Of a stretch of 39,185 nucleotides of DNA, positions 16,752 through 24,883 are shown in pieces. This DNA comes from a virus, in IMG/VR virus record IMGVR_UViG_3300030419_000612, positions 1 to 39,185 of that record; one strand, 5' to 3'. A program made the position numbers and the translations under genes. The notes beneath the pieces were generated by a model, which saw nothing but the letters and a program-made list of their open reading frames with translations, did no database searches and had not been told where the DNA came from. How positions within the stretch are numbered: position 1 is the first letter of the stretch; each line of letters starts with the position of its first letter.

Positions 16752-19142
16752 TTAACTCACGCCACCATGATTACCTATAAGAAGCCACGTATTAGTTGCT
16801 ATTTTTAAACAAGACGCTGAAGCGTACTGTGCAGCTATCGCGCCTGAACCCGTGCTTACACCGTTCACAGTTACACCGCTACCACCTGTAATGGTAGTCG
16901 TTCCAGAACCTAACATGACTACATCAATACGGTCGCCTACTGCAAAAGCTACGCTAGAGTTAGGCGGGATGGTAAGAGTATTAGAACTGGCGTTACTCAT
17001 TGTTACCGTTTTAAAGGCATCACCAATAACCAGTGTATACGTTGTTCCTGTTTGTGCGTTAACAGCACCAGCTATCTTAGCAGGAGTTACAGCGTTATCT
17101 TGAATATCTGCTGTTTCAATTGTATTAGCAGGAAGTACAGGAACTTGACTAAATGTAACTACACCATCAGATGCGATAGAAATTGCATCTGTGTCACTTG
17201 TGTGGCCAATGTTCGTGTCGTTAATAATAATGCTGTCTACAGTAAGAGTAGTAAGAGTACCTACAGAAGTAATGTTACTCTGAGCAGCACCTGTAACTGT
17301 AGCTGCTGAACCACTAACGTTACCAGTTACGTCACCAGTTAAGTCTCCTTCAAAGACTGCATTAATTGTTCCTATAGAACCGCTAACGACTTCACTAGAT
17401 ATACTTGCGTCAGGTATAAATTTAAGTTTATAAGAGTCGTTATCGTCAATACCAAGAAATGCAGTTTTTGCTGCACTGCCTGTATGATATTGCATTGCAA
17501 TACCTACGTCTTTGTTGGTGTCTGATCCTAGCGCACCACCATCAGATGCTGTTTGTAGATGAATAATAGGATCAACAACAGCCAGTGTCGTTGTGTCAAG
17601 CGTCGTAGTTGTTCCGTTAACAGTAAGATTACCCGTTACTGTAAGATTTTGTGACATGGATACATTGCCGCTAGAATCAATAGCCATAGAATCTGTATCA
17701 CTAGCAGAACCAATGTTACCATCATCAGGTACAACAAGACCCCCTGCACTTAGTGTAAGAACACCCGCGCCAGACAATTGCATCTTAGAGGCAGGAGCAT
17801 CAGTGTTGGCAGCTTTGGTTTTAAAGTCAATTAAAGATGTGCCAGTTCCGTCACCACCTCCTGAAGACAGTGTGAGATTACCGCCGTTTACGTTATTAGC
17901 GCCTGTAGCACTAGAACCAGCAGCAACTGTTAGATTTTTACCTGCAGTAGTTCCCGTAGTGGAATCAACGCCAACTTCCCAGTTTGCTCCGTTGGTAAAC
18001 GTTACACCGCCGTCATCTATTTGTACAATATCTGTGCCGTCTACATCAAAAAGTATCTTGCCAGCATCTCCACCACCATCAGCGGTTGCTGTAGATATTT
18101 CTAGGTAATTAAGTGTCTGTGCGCTGGAATCAAATACAGCTTGTATCATTCCTTTCTCAGCGTCTGCACCGCCTATAGATATGGACGGGTTTCCATCATT
18201 TACATCTTCTAGAAGTTTAAGATCAGAGCCATCAAAGGTAAGGTGATCTTCACCTGCTAGAGCGTTAGCACCAGTAACTGTAGCTATTGTATTGTTAGTG
18301 CTTCCAGTAAGAGAAACGTTGTTAAGTGTGCTTACGCCGTCTAACAGATTCAACTCTGTAGCTGTAGCCGTAACAAGAGTGCCGCCTAGTTTAAGACCAC
18401 CCGCTGTGCCATCATGTGTGCTGATATCTACTGTAATATCGGTATCAGAACTTGCACCTAATATTGAAAGACCTTTAGTAAGAGTGCCGTCATTCTCTGC
18501 AACAAAAAAGTCTATGCCACCTTGCTCACCGCCAGCCGTAACATCTACGATGGTAGACTGTATGCGTCCGTATGTTGTAGCAGCGTTTCCTGCGTCCTCA
18601 CTCAAAAAGTCTATGTTGCCAATTACATCGTCTGTTGCTGGGCTGCTTCCGTCTTTTTTAAATTTAAGGGTAGCACTATTAGCGTCTGCATTGCTGTTAA
18701 ACAGCGTCAGTACGGGTTTGGCAGAAGTTGCACTTTCAATAGAGATATCTGATCCTGTCAATACAAGATCATCATCGCCATCCTCATCGTACTCTATTGT
18801 CCAGTCTGAGCCAGTTCCAAAAATAAGTTTCTCATCATCTGCGATCATAACATCGTCAGAGTATTTAAACATATCCTCGTCTTCTAACCATGTCAGAACA
18901 CCATCATTAGTTTCTCCGTCAAACGTTACGGTAATATCTGTTCCTGCAGTTGCTGCGCCTATTGTGATAGAATTGCTACCTGCTAACTTTGATAATCCAC
19001 CACCATTACCTGCTGTTCCATCGTGTGTATGCCCACTCGTACCAAAAGCTGTTACAATTGCATCGAACTCATTATTAGAGTCAGACGCATTAATTGTATC
19101 GCCAGTTGTATACGTGCTTTGTCGTGATGAGTATCCTGCCAT
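16752..19142 (-). CDS. Tail fibre stalk protein (796 aa)
   Basis: Begins MAGYSSRQSTYTTGDTINAS, then SNNEFDAIVTAFG, an N-terminal pattern typical of fibre proteins of marine phages that attach to the tail. The body consists of short Gly/Asp/Thr-rich beta repeats (for example TATELNLLDGV, NLTVTGNLTVNGTTTTL, GDVTGNVSGSAATV), as in triple beta-helix fibres. Near the end are ETADIQDNAVTPAKIAG and a C-terminal strand block finishing with WLLIGNHGG. No enzymatic chaperone or esterase domain was seen. It overlaps the nozzle stop (TAATG) and is followed without a gap by the adhesin, suggesting one fibre made of stalk plus tip. Confidence 0.85.
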   Translation of the reverse strand: MAGYSSRQSTYTTGDTINASDSNNEFDAIVTAFGTSGHTHDGTAGNGGGLSKLAGSNSITIGAATAGTDITVTFDGETNDGVLTWLEDEDMFKYSDDVMIADDEKLIFGTGSDWTIEYDEDGDDDLVLTGSDISIESATSAKPVLTLFNSNADANSATLKFKKDGSSPATDDVIGNIDFLSEDAGNAATTYGRIQSTIVDVTAGGEQGGIDFFVAENDGTLTKGLSILGASSDTDITVDISTHDGTAGGLKLGGTLVTATATELNLLDGVSTLNNVSLTGSTNNTIATVTGANALAGEDHLTFDGSDLKLLEDVNDGNPSISIGGADAEKGMIQAVFDSSAQTLNYLEISTATADGGGDAGKILFDVDGTDIVQIDDGGVTFTNGANWEVGVDSTTGTTAGKNLTVAAGSSATGANNVNGGNLTLSSGGGDGTGTSLIDFKTKAANTDAPASKMQLSGAGVLTLSAGGLVVPDDGNIGSASDTDSMAIDSSGNVSMSQNLTVTGNLTVNGTTTTLDTTTLAVVDPIIHLQTASDGGALGSDTNKDVGIAMQYHTGSAAKTAFLGIDDNDSYKLKFIPDASISSEVVSGSIGTINAVFEGDLTGDVTGNVSGSAATVTGAAQSNITSVGTLTTLTVDSIIINDTNIGHTSDTDAISIASDGVVTFSQVPVLPANTIETADIQDNAVTPAKIAGAVNAQTGTTYTLVIGDAFKTVTMSNASSNTLTIPPNSSVAFAVGDRIDVVMLGSGTTTITGGSGVTVNGVSTGSGAIAAQYASASCLKIATNTWLLIGNHGGVS

Positions 19143-20653
19143 TACATTCTAGCCCCTGGAGTAAATTCTAGTTCAAATCCTTTTAGTGTTATAGGAGGAT
19201 TACCTGATTCGTCCTCAACTCTTATAACTACTGTGAACCCACTGCCTTCTACGCTTTGTCGAACAATAGGTATCCCTGTTGCACCGTATACTGACGTATC
19301 GTAGGTTCCTGTTCCGTATACAGCGGCTGTACTTTGTGTTGTTAAACTATAAGCTGCAGGTTGCGGAGAACTTGCATCTTCAAAGTCATACTTTACAAAT
19401 AGAGATGCGTTAACGCTTCCCTCTGTATCAAAGTTAAGATTGATACGTTGCATGTTTTTACGTATACCCGCATCTCCCATAGTGAGGTCAGGAGAACGGT
19501 ATATCGCTTTTATGTTCGTGCCGTCAAAATCGTTACCCAGTTCTTGTTTAAGAACATACCCATCAAAACTGCCATGCACTACAGTTTCATTATTTCCTAT
19601 AAAGTCAGAGTCAGCAGAAGCTGCTTTAATGCCTTTTAAATCTGAATACTCCCAACCTATCTGGCCTTGCGGGTTTGATTTAATAACACCAATAATACCT
19701 TGTGAGGCAGCCTCTGAGCCACCTGTGGTTGGATAGAACAGTCGGTACTGGCTTTTTGTTCTGATAACGGTAGAGCATATATTATCAAAACCAATCTCAT
19801 TAATACGTTGCTGTATTTGTTTTGATACAGTTCCAAGTTCTACGTCACCAATTCTAGCAGTACCAGCAATGGTGCGTAGGCCGTCTGGTGCTAGAAAGAT
19901 TAAGTCACCGCCTATTTCCTGTACACTGTTGCCATCGCTACAACCAATGTTACGAGATACTGGCGCAATTGCAAAGTCAGAACTAGAACTACCTGTTAGC
20001 TTAAATATTCTGTCTTTACCAAAGATGATAAGCGACTCACGAAACGATTTAAGAGCGACAACCTCTGTATCTACTTTTACATTGCCAGAACCAGTTCCTG
20101 TATAATCGGCTTCATCAAACGGTACTGTAAACTGAACTTGTTGTTTTGCAGCAGATGCACCAGCATAAAAGATATGATTTTTAAAGGCTGCTACTGATGT
20201 CGCGTTGGCTGGTGCGCCTGTAGCAGTTAAAGCAGTTAGTGTGCCACTAGTAGTGTATCTTGCTGGCGTGTTAGCACCATCAACCCAGATAATAGAGTCC
20301 GTGCCATTAAAGTTATACTTTTCAAAGCGTGGCCTACTAGGTGTGTTAGATTGAGTGCCAACAGAAGACCAAGAACTTCCTGTTCCAAACTTAACCGCTG
20401 TGCCAGCAATTGCTATAACGCCACTGTTAAATACAGCTACGCCCGTAACCTTGTTACTTCCGTTAACTTGACTAGATGAAAACTTAGTTGTTCCGTCTAT
20501 ACGTCTGTATCCACCCTTTACGGATGGCTCGTAGTTTTGCAGTATACTAGCAGCACCCACAGGCATTGTGTACACATCACGGTCTAAAACAAGACCTCCT
20601 GACGTTGTAACAACGTAGGGTGATATATACTCAGGTGCGGTTATTTGTGCCAT
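19142..20653 (-). CDS. Tail nozzle / hub protein, P22 gp10-like or T7 gp12-like role
   Basis: 503 aa, beta-rich. Repeating blades are suggested by recurring patterns: an N-terminal LQNYEPSVKGGYRRIDG segment, then AVFNSGVIAIAG, IIWVDGANTPARY, KNHIFYAG, ESLIIFGKDRIFKL and LIFLAPDGLRTIAG. This beta-propeller-like order, with the 'GGYRRIDG' start, is typical of nozzle proteins that close the short tail beneath the adaptor. It follows the adaptor gene (with one small gene between) and precedes the fibre, the usual order. The C-terminal 110 residues look like a separate beta domain. It would act in the virion as DNA gate and fibre attachment site. Confidence 0.75.
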   Translation of the reverse strand: MAQITAPEYISPYVVTTSGGLVLDRDVYTMPVGAASILQNYEPSVKGGYRRIDGTTKFSSSQVNGSNKVTGVAVFNSGVIAIAGTAVKFGTGSSWSSVGTQSNTPSRPRFEKYNFNGTDSIIWVDGANTPARYTTSGTLTALTATGAPANATSVAAFKNHIFYAGASAAKQQVQFTVPFDEADYTGTGSGNVKVDTEVVALKSFRESLIIFGKDRIFKLTGSSSSDFAIAPVSRNIGCSDGNSVQEIGGDLIFLAPDGLRTIAGTARIGDVELGTVSKQIQQRINEIGFDNICSTVIRTKSQYRLFYPTTGGSEAASQGIIGVIKSNPQGQIGWEYSDLKGIKAASADSDFIGNNETVVHGSFDGYVLKQELGNDFDGTNIKAIYRSPDLTMGDAGIRKNMQRINLNFDTEGSVNASLFVKYDFEDASSPQPAAYSLTTQSTAAVYGTGTYDTSVYGATGIPIVRQSVEGSGFTVVIRVEDESGNPPITLKGFELEFTPGARM

Positions 20654-20768
20654 TTAGTTTCTTCAGTCTTTCTTGCCTAGCCATCCAAATCTTAACAAGC
20701 TCTGGATCACGCTCTTGTTTTGTTGCACTGTGAGAGTATTTACCTCTCTTGTTCTGAACTTTAGCCAT
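20631..20768 (-). CDS. Small basic protein (45 aa) between adaptor and nozzle genes
   Basis: A short gene reading Met-Ala-Lys-Val-Gln-Asn-Lys-Arg-Gly, then a charged helix (KQERDPELVKIWMARQERL), ending Asn-Arg-Thr. Its ATG overlaps the adaptor stop (TAATG at 20766-20770), and its 3' end overlaps the start of the nozzle gene by 23 bases in another frame. Tight coupling on both sides and a sensible Lys/Arg/Glu-rich helix argue that it is real. It has no recognised domain; an assembly or head-tail joining role is only suggested by context. Confidence 0.65.
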   Translation of the reverse strand: MAKVQNKRGKYSHSATKQERDPELVKIWMARQERLKKLNGTNNRT

Positions 20769-21859
20769 TACGTGTTTACCTTAATAAGTTTACCAGCGGA
20801 ACGTAGGCCCCGTGCGTACATATAGTTCTTTCTGTTTAGAAGCTCTACGCGCATACGTTTGATACCTTCAAAGTAATCTTTCTCTGCTGCTTCTTTACCA
20901 GCAACGTTGGCTCTCATCATGTAGGCGTAGTACTTTGCTCTGTTAACGATGATGTCGTGAAATCTAACTGGCAGTGTAGGAATATCTGTGTATGCAGATA
21001 AATCGGTGTGTGTTTGATAGTACTGATACGACACACTCAATACACGGTCAGGAATAGGAGACAAACCATACTTATCATCGTTTGTTTTATAAACGTAATG
21101 CGGCAAAGAAAACTGGTTGGTAGATGTTTGGTCTAGGTCTGTTTCTGAAAAAGTCTCAAACCACTCATCGTGTGAGATGTAACGCAGTTTGTGTGGCTGC
21201 TCGTTCTCGACAACCTCTATCGTGTCTACTTCTGATGCATTACCGCTTGACTCAGCAAGACCAATATACGTTGTCGTAGCTGTAGCCGTAAATCTGTTAA
21301 CTAGCCACTCACCATCTCCAGCATCTGTAACGCTCAGTGTAGCACTAAGATTCTGTGTTCCTCCAGAGGATGTGCCTACCTTTAGTGCTACATCATTAGA
21401 GAACGTACGTGTTCTAACCACATACTCTTTGTTAATAATAGTCTGAATAGTTTGTGTTACCTCTGCACTTGATAGCCGTAAAGCTCCAGCCACAGAGGCA
21501 CCTGAGTTTGTAGTTTCAACTTTTATTGGTGATCCTGATACTACGGTCCAATTGAGGATGTTAGTGTTAAACGTTCCGTTAGTAATTAAATTCTTGGGAC
21601 GTAACATAAATGTGTCCCAATCAATCTTACGAAAATCAGAAGGCAGTGAGTATTCCTGTGTACCCGCAATCAGGTCGTCAGTTCTATTTGCAATCAAATA
21701 AGGCCACTCAATCTCTGCATTGTAAATATCGTTGATGGCCTTATTTACAACATTCTTTACTGTCGTTTGTACGCCTCTTGACGAACCAAATGTTGTAGCC
21801 GTAAGCTCTATTTCATTTAGCTCATTGAGAACATTATTTACAATAGTAAGATAATTCAT
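20768..21859 (-). CDS. Tail adaptor / tail tubular protein A-like head-tail connector
   Basis: 363 aa. The N-terminus is a helical bundle (LNELNEIELTATTF, TTVKNVVNKAINDIYNAE) followed by WPYLIANRTDDLIAGTQEYSLPSDFRKIDW, the signature of the ring protein that sits under the portal in short-tailed phages. An inserted beta domain (about residues 95-215, Thr/Ser/Val-rich) resembles a carbohydrate-binding jelly roll. The C-terminus returns to helices with FHDIIVNRAKYYAYMMRAN. It binds the portal on one side and the nozzle on the other. The start overlaps the stop of the upstream cysteine-rich gene (TAATG). Confidence 0.8.
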   Translation of the reverse strand: MNYLTIVNNVLNELNEIELTATTFGSSRGVQTTVKNVVNKAINDIYNAEIEWPYLIANRTDDLIAGTQEYSLPSDFRKIDWDTFMLRPKNLITNGTFNTNILNWTVVSGSPIKVETTNSGASVAGALRLSSAEVTQTIQTIINKEYVVRTRTFSNDVALKVGTSSGGTQNLSATLSVTDAGDGEWLVNRFTATATTTYIGLAESSGNASEVDTIEVVENEQPHKLRYISHDEWFETFSETDLDQTSTNQFSLPHYVYKTNDDKYGLSPIPDRVLSVSYQYYQTHTDLSAYTDIPTLPVRFHDIIVNRAKYYAYMMRANVAGKEAAEKDYFEGIKRMRVELLNRKNYMYARGLRSAGKLIKVNT

Positions 21860-22017
21860 TATTCCTCACAATCATCGCAACGACAATTTTTACAAACTTC
21901 TATTGGCTGGCTTCCAGTGTCACTACTATGATTTCTAAAAGATCGTACTGTCTCCAAAGTTTTAGTAAGTCTATTGCCACAATGAGAGTCATATCCACAA
22001 TTTCTACATTTAGCCAT
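21859..22017 (-). CDS. Cysteine-rich zinc-ribbon-like protein (52 aa)
   Basis: Encodes 52 aa with seven cysteines: C4-x2-C7 and C13 near the N-terminus, and C42-x2-C45-x1-C47-x2-C50 near the C-terminus, separated by a polar linker. Two CxxC knuckles suggest zinc binding. Start and stop overlap both neighbours (TGATG at 22015-22019, TAATG at 21857-21861), the coupling expected of a real gene. It sits in a run of small proteins between the capsid and tail genes. Role unknown: a structural zinc protein of the virion or a regulatory protein are both possible. Confidence 0.7.
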   Translation of the reverse strand: MAKCRNCGYDSHCGNRLTKTLETVRSFRNHSSDTGSQPIEVCKNCRCDDCEE

Positions 22018-22316
22018 CAGCACTTCCACCTTCTTCTAGCTTGCCTGATGCGCGAGTTAGGATTATTTCTAGTTTTAGCAGAGCTACGTTTCAGTTGTCC
22101 TAACGACCTAGCGCAATAGCTCTTTCTACGCTTGGCTGCTTTGCTTCCTGGTTTAACCTTACCAGTAACAGCACCTTTTAACTTAGACTTTGGATTAGCT
22201 CTACGGTATGCAGCAATACCCTTCTTTGTCATACCAGCACCTTTTTTAGTAGGGCGATAGTTTGCTCCTTTACCCTTGGTAGTTTTAGGTATTGCCTTTT
22301 GACGTTTACGAGCCAT
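22017..22316 (-). CDS. Highly basic small protein, DUF6321-like
   Basis: 99 aa, rich in Lys and Arg throughout. Key segments are MARKRQKAIPKTTKGKG, a tail-like YRPTKKGAGMTKKGIAAYRR, and a C-terminal NSRIRQARRRWKC. I recognise the overall pattern from a family of small basic proteins in marine phage structural clusters (named DUF6321 as I recall; not checked). With this charge it probably binds DNA or the negatively charged capsid interior, but no function is established. It overlaps both neighbours: TAATG at its start and TGATG at its end. Confidence 0.75.
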   Translation of the reverse strand: MARKRQKAIPKTTKGKGANYRPTKKGAGMTKKGIAAYRRANPKSKLKGAVTGKVKPGSKAAKRRKSYCARSLGQLKRSSAKTRNNPNSRIRQARRRWKC

Positions 22317-22525
22317 TAATCTTTACCGTATTTGGATACCTTGCCTCCGTAGGCATATTTACGTCCACGGTACATCATGCCACCACCCATCATCTTTTTG
22401 GGTTTGATCATGCCGCCGCCCATCATCTTCTTAGGTTTCTTTTTCATCTGCGCGGCTGCAGTTTTCATTGATTCTGTTTTGTTACCGTCATTGTCAATGT
22501 CAATATAATCTGGTTTCATAGCCAT
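22316..22525 (-). CDS. Small Lys/Met/Gly-rich protein with internal repeat and Gly-Gly-x-Val tail
   Basis: 69 aa. Begins MAMKPDYIDIDNDGNKTESMK, an Asp-rich segment, then contains the repeat KPKKMMGGGM twice (about residues 30-51) and ends with KYAYGGKVSKYGKD. The C-terminal YAYGGKV resembles the KKYAHGGGV ending of the 108-aa protein near the terminase genes, so the two may share a targeting or assembly signal. A good ribosome site (AAAGGAA) lies upstream. Function unknown. Confidence 0.7.
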   Translation of the reverse strand: MAMKPDYIDIDNDGNKTESMKTAAAQMKKKPKKMMGGGMIKPKKMMGGGMMYRGRKYAYGGKVSKYGKD

Positions 22526-22537
22526 TGTTAGATTCCT

Positions 22538-23029
22538 TTATGTTGCAGCAAACACACGCACGTTAGCGGTGCTGCCTGAAGCGTTATAACATTCGATACG
22601 ATCAATAGTGTCTGCAGTCCAGTTTGTTTCCCAGGTATCGTTTTCTGCAAGATAGTTTGCTTCACTAAATGATCCAGCAACGTCACCTCTGTTACGGCTA
22701 AGATCGTCTGCAAGACAGAACGGAATACCTGCTTGCAGTTTAACAACCCATGCGTTTTCTAGGTTACTGCCAGCAACGGTGCCGCCCTCATTACACATAA
22801 GCTGTATCTCTACAACCTGATCTGACTCAACCCACAAGAAATCAAAGTCATCCAACATCGTGTCATTCCATACTTCTACTAGCGTACCGTTAGTAACAGA
22901 ATATCGTTTGTCAAAATAGTGTGTTATTGTAATTGAATCTGTAGCTGTAGTACTTCCACCAGTAATAGTGTGCGAGTCATCATCTGGTATATCTACAGTA
23001 AAATGTGTTGTTAGGCTTAGAGTAGCCAT
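22538..23029 (-). CDS. Small beta-rich virion protein, possible capsid decoration
   Basis: 163 aa, acidic, Thr/Asp-rich, no membrane segment or signal. The sequence alternates short strands (TLSLTTHFTVDIP, DSITITHYFDKRYSV, VVEIQLMC, NVRVFAAT), fitting a single beta-sandwich domain. A very strong ribosome site (GGAGGAAT) precedes the ATG, suggesting high expression as for a structural protein. It and the 158-aa protein at 24393 sit either side of the two oxygenases. Decoration or minor capsid protein is the best guess from composition and place. Confidence 0.6.
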   Translation of the reverse strand: MATLSLTTHFTVDIPDDDSHTITGGSTTATDSITITHYFDKRYSVTNGTLVEVWNDTMLDDFDFLWVESDQVVEIQLMCNEGGTVAGSNLENAWVVKLQAGIPFCLADDLSRNRGDVAGSFSEANYLAENDTWETNWTADTIDRIECYNASGSTANVRVFAAT

Positions 23030-23031
23030 TA

Positions 23032-23670
23032 TTATTCCTCCAGTTTTACCCCTACGTTCATACTAAAAGAACGTCTTTCTCCTTCTGACTGAAACGGATA
23101 CACTGTGTGCATGAGATATTTAGGAAACAGATAAAAATCTCCGACTTCAGGGCGTATTGTTAAAGTGTGGCTGTTAAATTCTTGCGGCACTCCGTACACA
23201 AACTCAATGTGTCCTCGTGACGGTTTTCGTGTTTTAGACTCTTCTTCAAATTCTTTTTCTACATTTTCAGGTAGTGATAAGTACCCTACAGATGAAAGAG
23301 AACAGTATGTATGTATATGAAGCGGATTAAACTCTCCTGCGAACTGGCGCACATACCACGCTGTTTGTAACTTAAATGGAACGCTTCTCTCTGTCTCTCT
23401 TACTGCCTTAATGTAAGAATCCACTAATGCTTCAAAGTATCCATCATATTTTTTACGTAAGTTTTCAGGAACTCTTAGTTCTTGAGTTACTTTACCAACA
23501 AGATTATGTGACCAATCGTAGTCTTTTACTTTCTTTTCATCTTTTATCATCTTCTCAAGTTCTTCGTTGTAATCGTCAACGAGTTCTTGAGGTAGAGTAG
23601 ACTTAACAATGTAAGGTCCAAAAGGACGCACCAACATAAAAGGTATTGCTTTTTGTTCTTGTTCAGACAT
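23032..23670 (-). CDS. 2OG-Fe(II) oxygenase, family 5 type
   Basis: 212 aa. The core has NPLHIHTYCSLSSVGYLSLP (histidines 118 and 120), then GHIEF, TIRPEVGDFYLFPKYLMHTV (histidine 188) and ERRSFSMNV (arginine 199/200). This order fits the 'putative 2OG-Fe(II) oxygenase' family common in marine phages: iron ligands near the HxH and the distal His, and an Arg for 2-oxoglutarate. The enzyme would hydroxylate an unknown substrate in the cytoplasm, using 2-oxoglutarate and O2. It ends directly before the decoration-like gene and follows another oxygenase by one base. Confidence 0.8.
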   Translation of the reverse strand: MSEQEQKAIPFMLVRPFGPYIVKSTLPQELVDDYNEELEKMIKDEKKVKDYDWSHNLVGKVTQELRVPENLRKKYDGYFEALVDSYIKAVRETERSVPFKLQTAWYVRQFAGEFNPLHIHTYCSLSSVGYLSLPENVEKEFEEESKTRKPSRGHIEFVYGVPQEFNSHTLTIRPEVGDFYLFPKYLMHTVYPFQSEGERRSFSMNVGVKLEE

Positions 23671-23671
23671 T

Positions 23672-24310
23672 TTACTTACCCCATTCTTTTTTTAGATAAT
23701 TCTGTATAAGAACGGATTTAGTAAAAACAGATGCTGCCTCTTTGTCCTTTGCTAAAAATTGATTTACTTCATATAGGTTTTTTAATATAAAATATTCTTG
23801 ATACGAAATGTTAGAAGACATCCAACCTAGTATGTTTGTTCTAACTCCAGCGGTTATCTGTGTAACACCGTGGGGATACGTGATAGGAAAGATAGCTGCT
23901 TGCCCCATTTCCAGTTTTCTAGAAATAACGCCCAACTCTGTTTCAAAAAATAGCTCTCCACCCTCATAGTCGTCATCCAGATTAATAGTAAAACCATAGT
24001 CAAAGAAGATATTATTGGACTTTGGACTTGCTTTAAAATTGTCAACATGGAGATTATAAAAGTCTCCCTTTTCGTATCTGTTATAATAATTTACTGAAAC
24101 TCTGTTGGGACAATACACTGTATCAATATAGTGTGTGTCGTACATCTTAGAGATAATCAGTTTGCGTACTTCATCTGGTACGCCCTGTGATTCTTTGTTC
24201 TTCTTGATATCCGATATTGGTTGTGTTTCGTTACCGTCACCGAAAGTATCGTTGTTAATTGCATTGTAGCAGAAATCTGCTTCTTCTTTATTAAGTAGCT
24301 GTACAAACAT
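23672..24310 (-). CDS. 2OG-Fe(II) oxygenase, prolyl-4-hydroxylase / PKHD-like
   Basis: 212 aa. Iron ligands are clear: H88-x-D90 in NLHVD and H147 in YPHGV, with R157 in GVRTNILGW for 2-oxoglutarate. The jelly-roll strands GFTINLDDDYEGGELFF and MGQAAIFP fit prolyl-4-hydroxylase-type and YbiX/PiuC-like enzymes. It would hydroxylate a protein side chain or small molecule. The ATG follows a good ribosome site (AAAGGGG) just after a terminator-like hairpin. Its neighbours are capsid-type genes, so a virion protein might be the substrate, which is inference. All metal ligands are present, so it is probably active. Confidence 0.88.
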   Translation of the reverse strand: MFVQLLNKEEADFCYNAINNDTFGDGNETQPISDIKKNKESQGVPDEVRKLIISKMYDTHYIDTVYCPNRVSVNYYNRYEKGDFYNLHVDNFKASPKSNNIFFDYGFTINLDDDYEGGELFFETELGVISRKLEMGQAAIFPITYPHGVTQITAGVRTNILGWMSSNISYQEYFILKNLYEVNQFLAKDKEAASVFTKSVLIQNYLKKEWGK

Positions 24311-24352
24311 GATATGCCCCTTTCACAAATAGTTGAACACAGCAAGAAAGGT

Positions 24353-24375
24353 GTGGGGTTTTTACAGAACCCCAC
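24353..24375 (-). terminator. Hairpin after the capsid genes, probable attenuating terminator
   Basis: GTGGGGTT (24353-24360) pairs with AACCCCAC (24368-24375), a perfect 8-bp GC-rich stem. On the - strand it is followed by ACCTTTCTTGC, only moderately T-rich. It lies in the gap (24311-24392) downstream of the decoration-like gene and before the oxygenase pair. Such a partial terminator would give more capsid transcript than downstream transcript. Confidence 0.65.
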
Positions 24376-24392
24376 GAAACTGTTAGCTGTGA

Positions 24393-24869
24393 TTACGTGC
24401 CAGAAGACACCGTAGCTGATTCTACAGGGTTTCTGGAAACGTCTGCCAATACTACGTGTATACGGAAACGTAGTGCGGATTCACCAGTTGAACCACCATC
24501 AAGGATGAGGGCATCAATAGTGTCAGCACTCGTTAGCATACGAGCATTAGAACCAGAGGCTCCAACAGCAGCTTCTAGGAATGGCGTAAAACCAGCAGCG
24601 CAAGCAGAACCGTCAACAAAACAGTCTACGTCACCACCAGTGAAACCAACATCCAAAGTAATCTGGCCGTTACCTCTAGCTTCCAAGACTTCTAGAACAC
24701 CCGATACAATCATGGTATCTGCAGGAACGTCAACTAATTGTACAACGTCCCCACCTGTACCACCGTCTGCGGTGTCCCATACAGGAGAAGTAATCACGTA
24801 AGGCACTGAAGCGTTAGCAGGATGCCCTGCCGTTCCACCACCAGTGGCCGTTCTATTATAAGTAGCCAT
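24393..24869 (-). CDS. Capsid decoration-like protein
   Basis: 158 aa, rich in Gly, Ala, Thr and Val, with few Lys. Starts MATYNRTATGGGTAG, then alternating strands (YVITSPVWDTA, VVQLVDVPADTMIVSGVLEVLE, QITLDVGFTGGDVDCF, ALRFRIHVVLADV). The compact beta pattern, position 14 bases downstream of the major capsid gene and a strong ribosome site (AAGGGGGG) fit a head decoration or capsid-stabilising protein made in large amounts. No family can be named with certainty. Confidence 0.65.
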   Translation of the reverse strand: MATYNRTATGGGTAGHPANASVPYVITSPVWDTADGGTGGDVVQLVDVPADTMIVSGVLEVLEARGNGQITLDVGFTGGDVDCFVDGSACAAGFTPFLEAAVGASGSNARMLTSADTIDALILDGGSTGESALRFRIHVVLADVSRNPVESATVSSGT

Positions 24870-24883
24870 GATTCATACCCCCC

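Noticed and set aside
18292-19152. 286-aa frame on the + strand, antisense to the fibre gene
   Set aside because: A mirror of the repetitive Ser/Thr-rich fibre sequence; Ser/Val/Pro-rich with no domain; no ribosome site considered meaningful.
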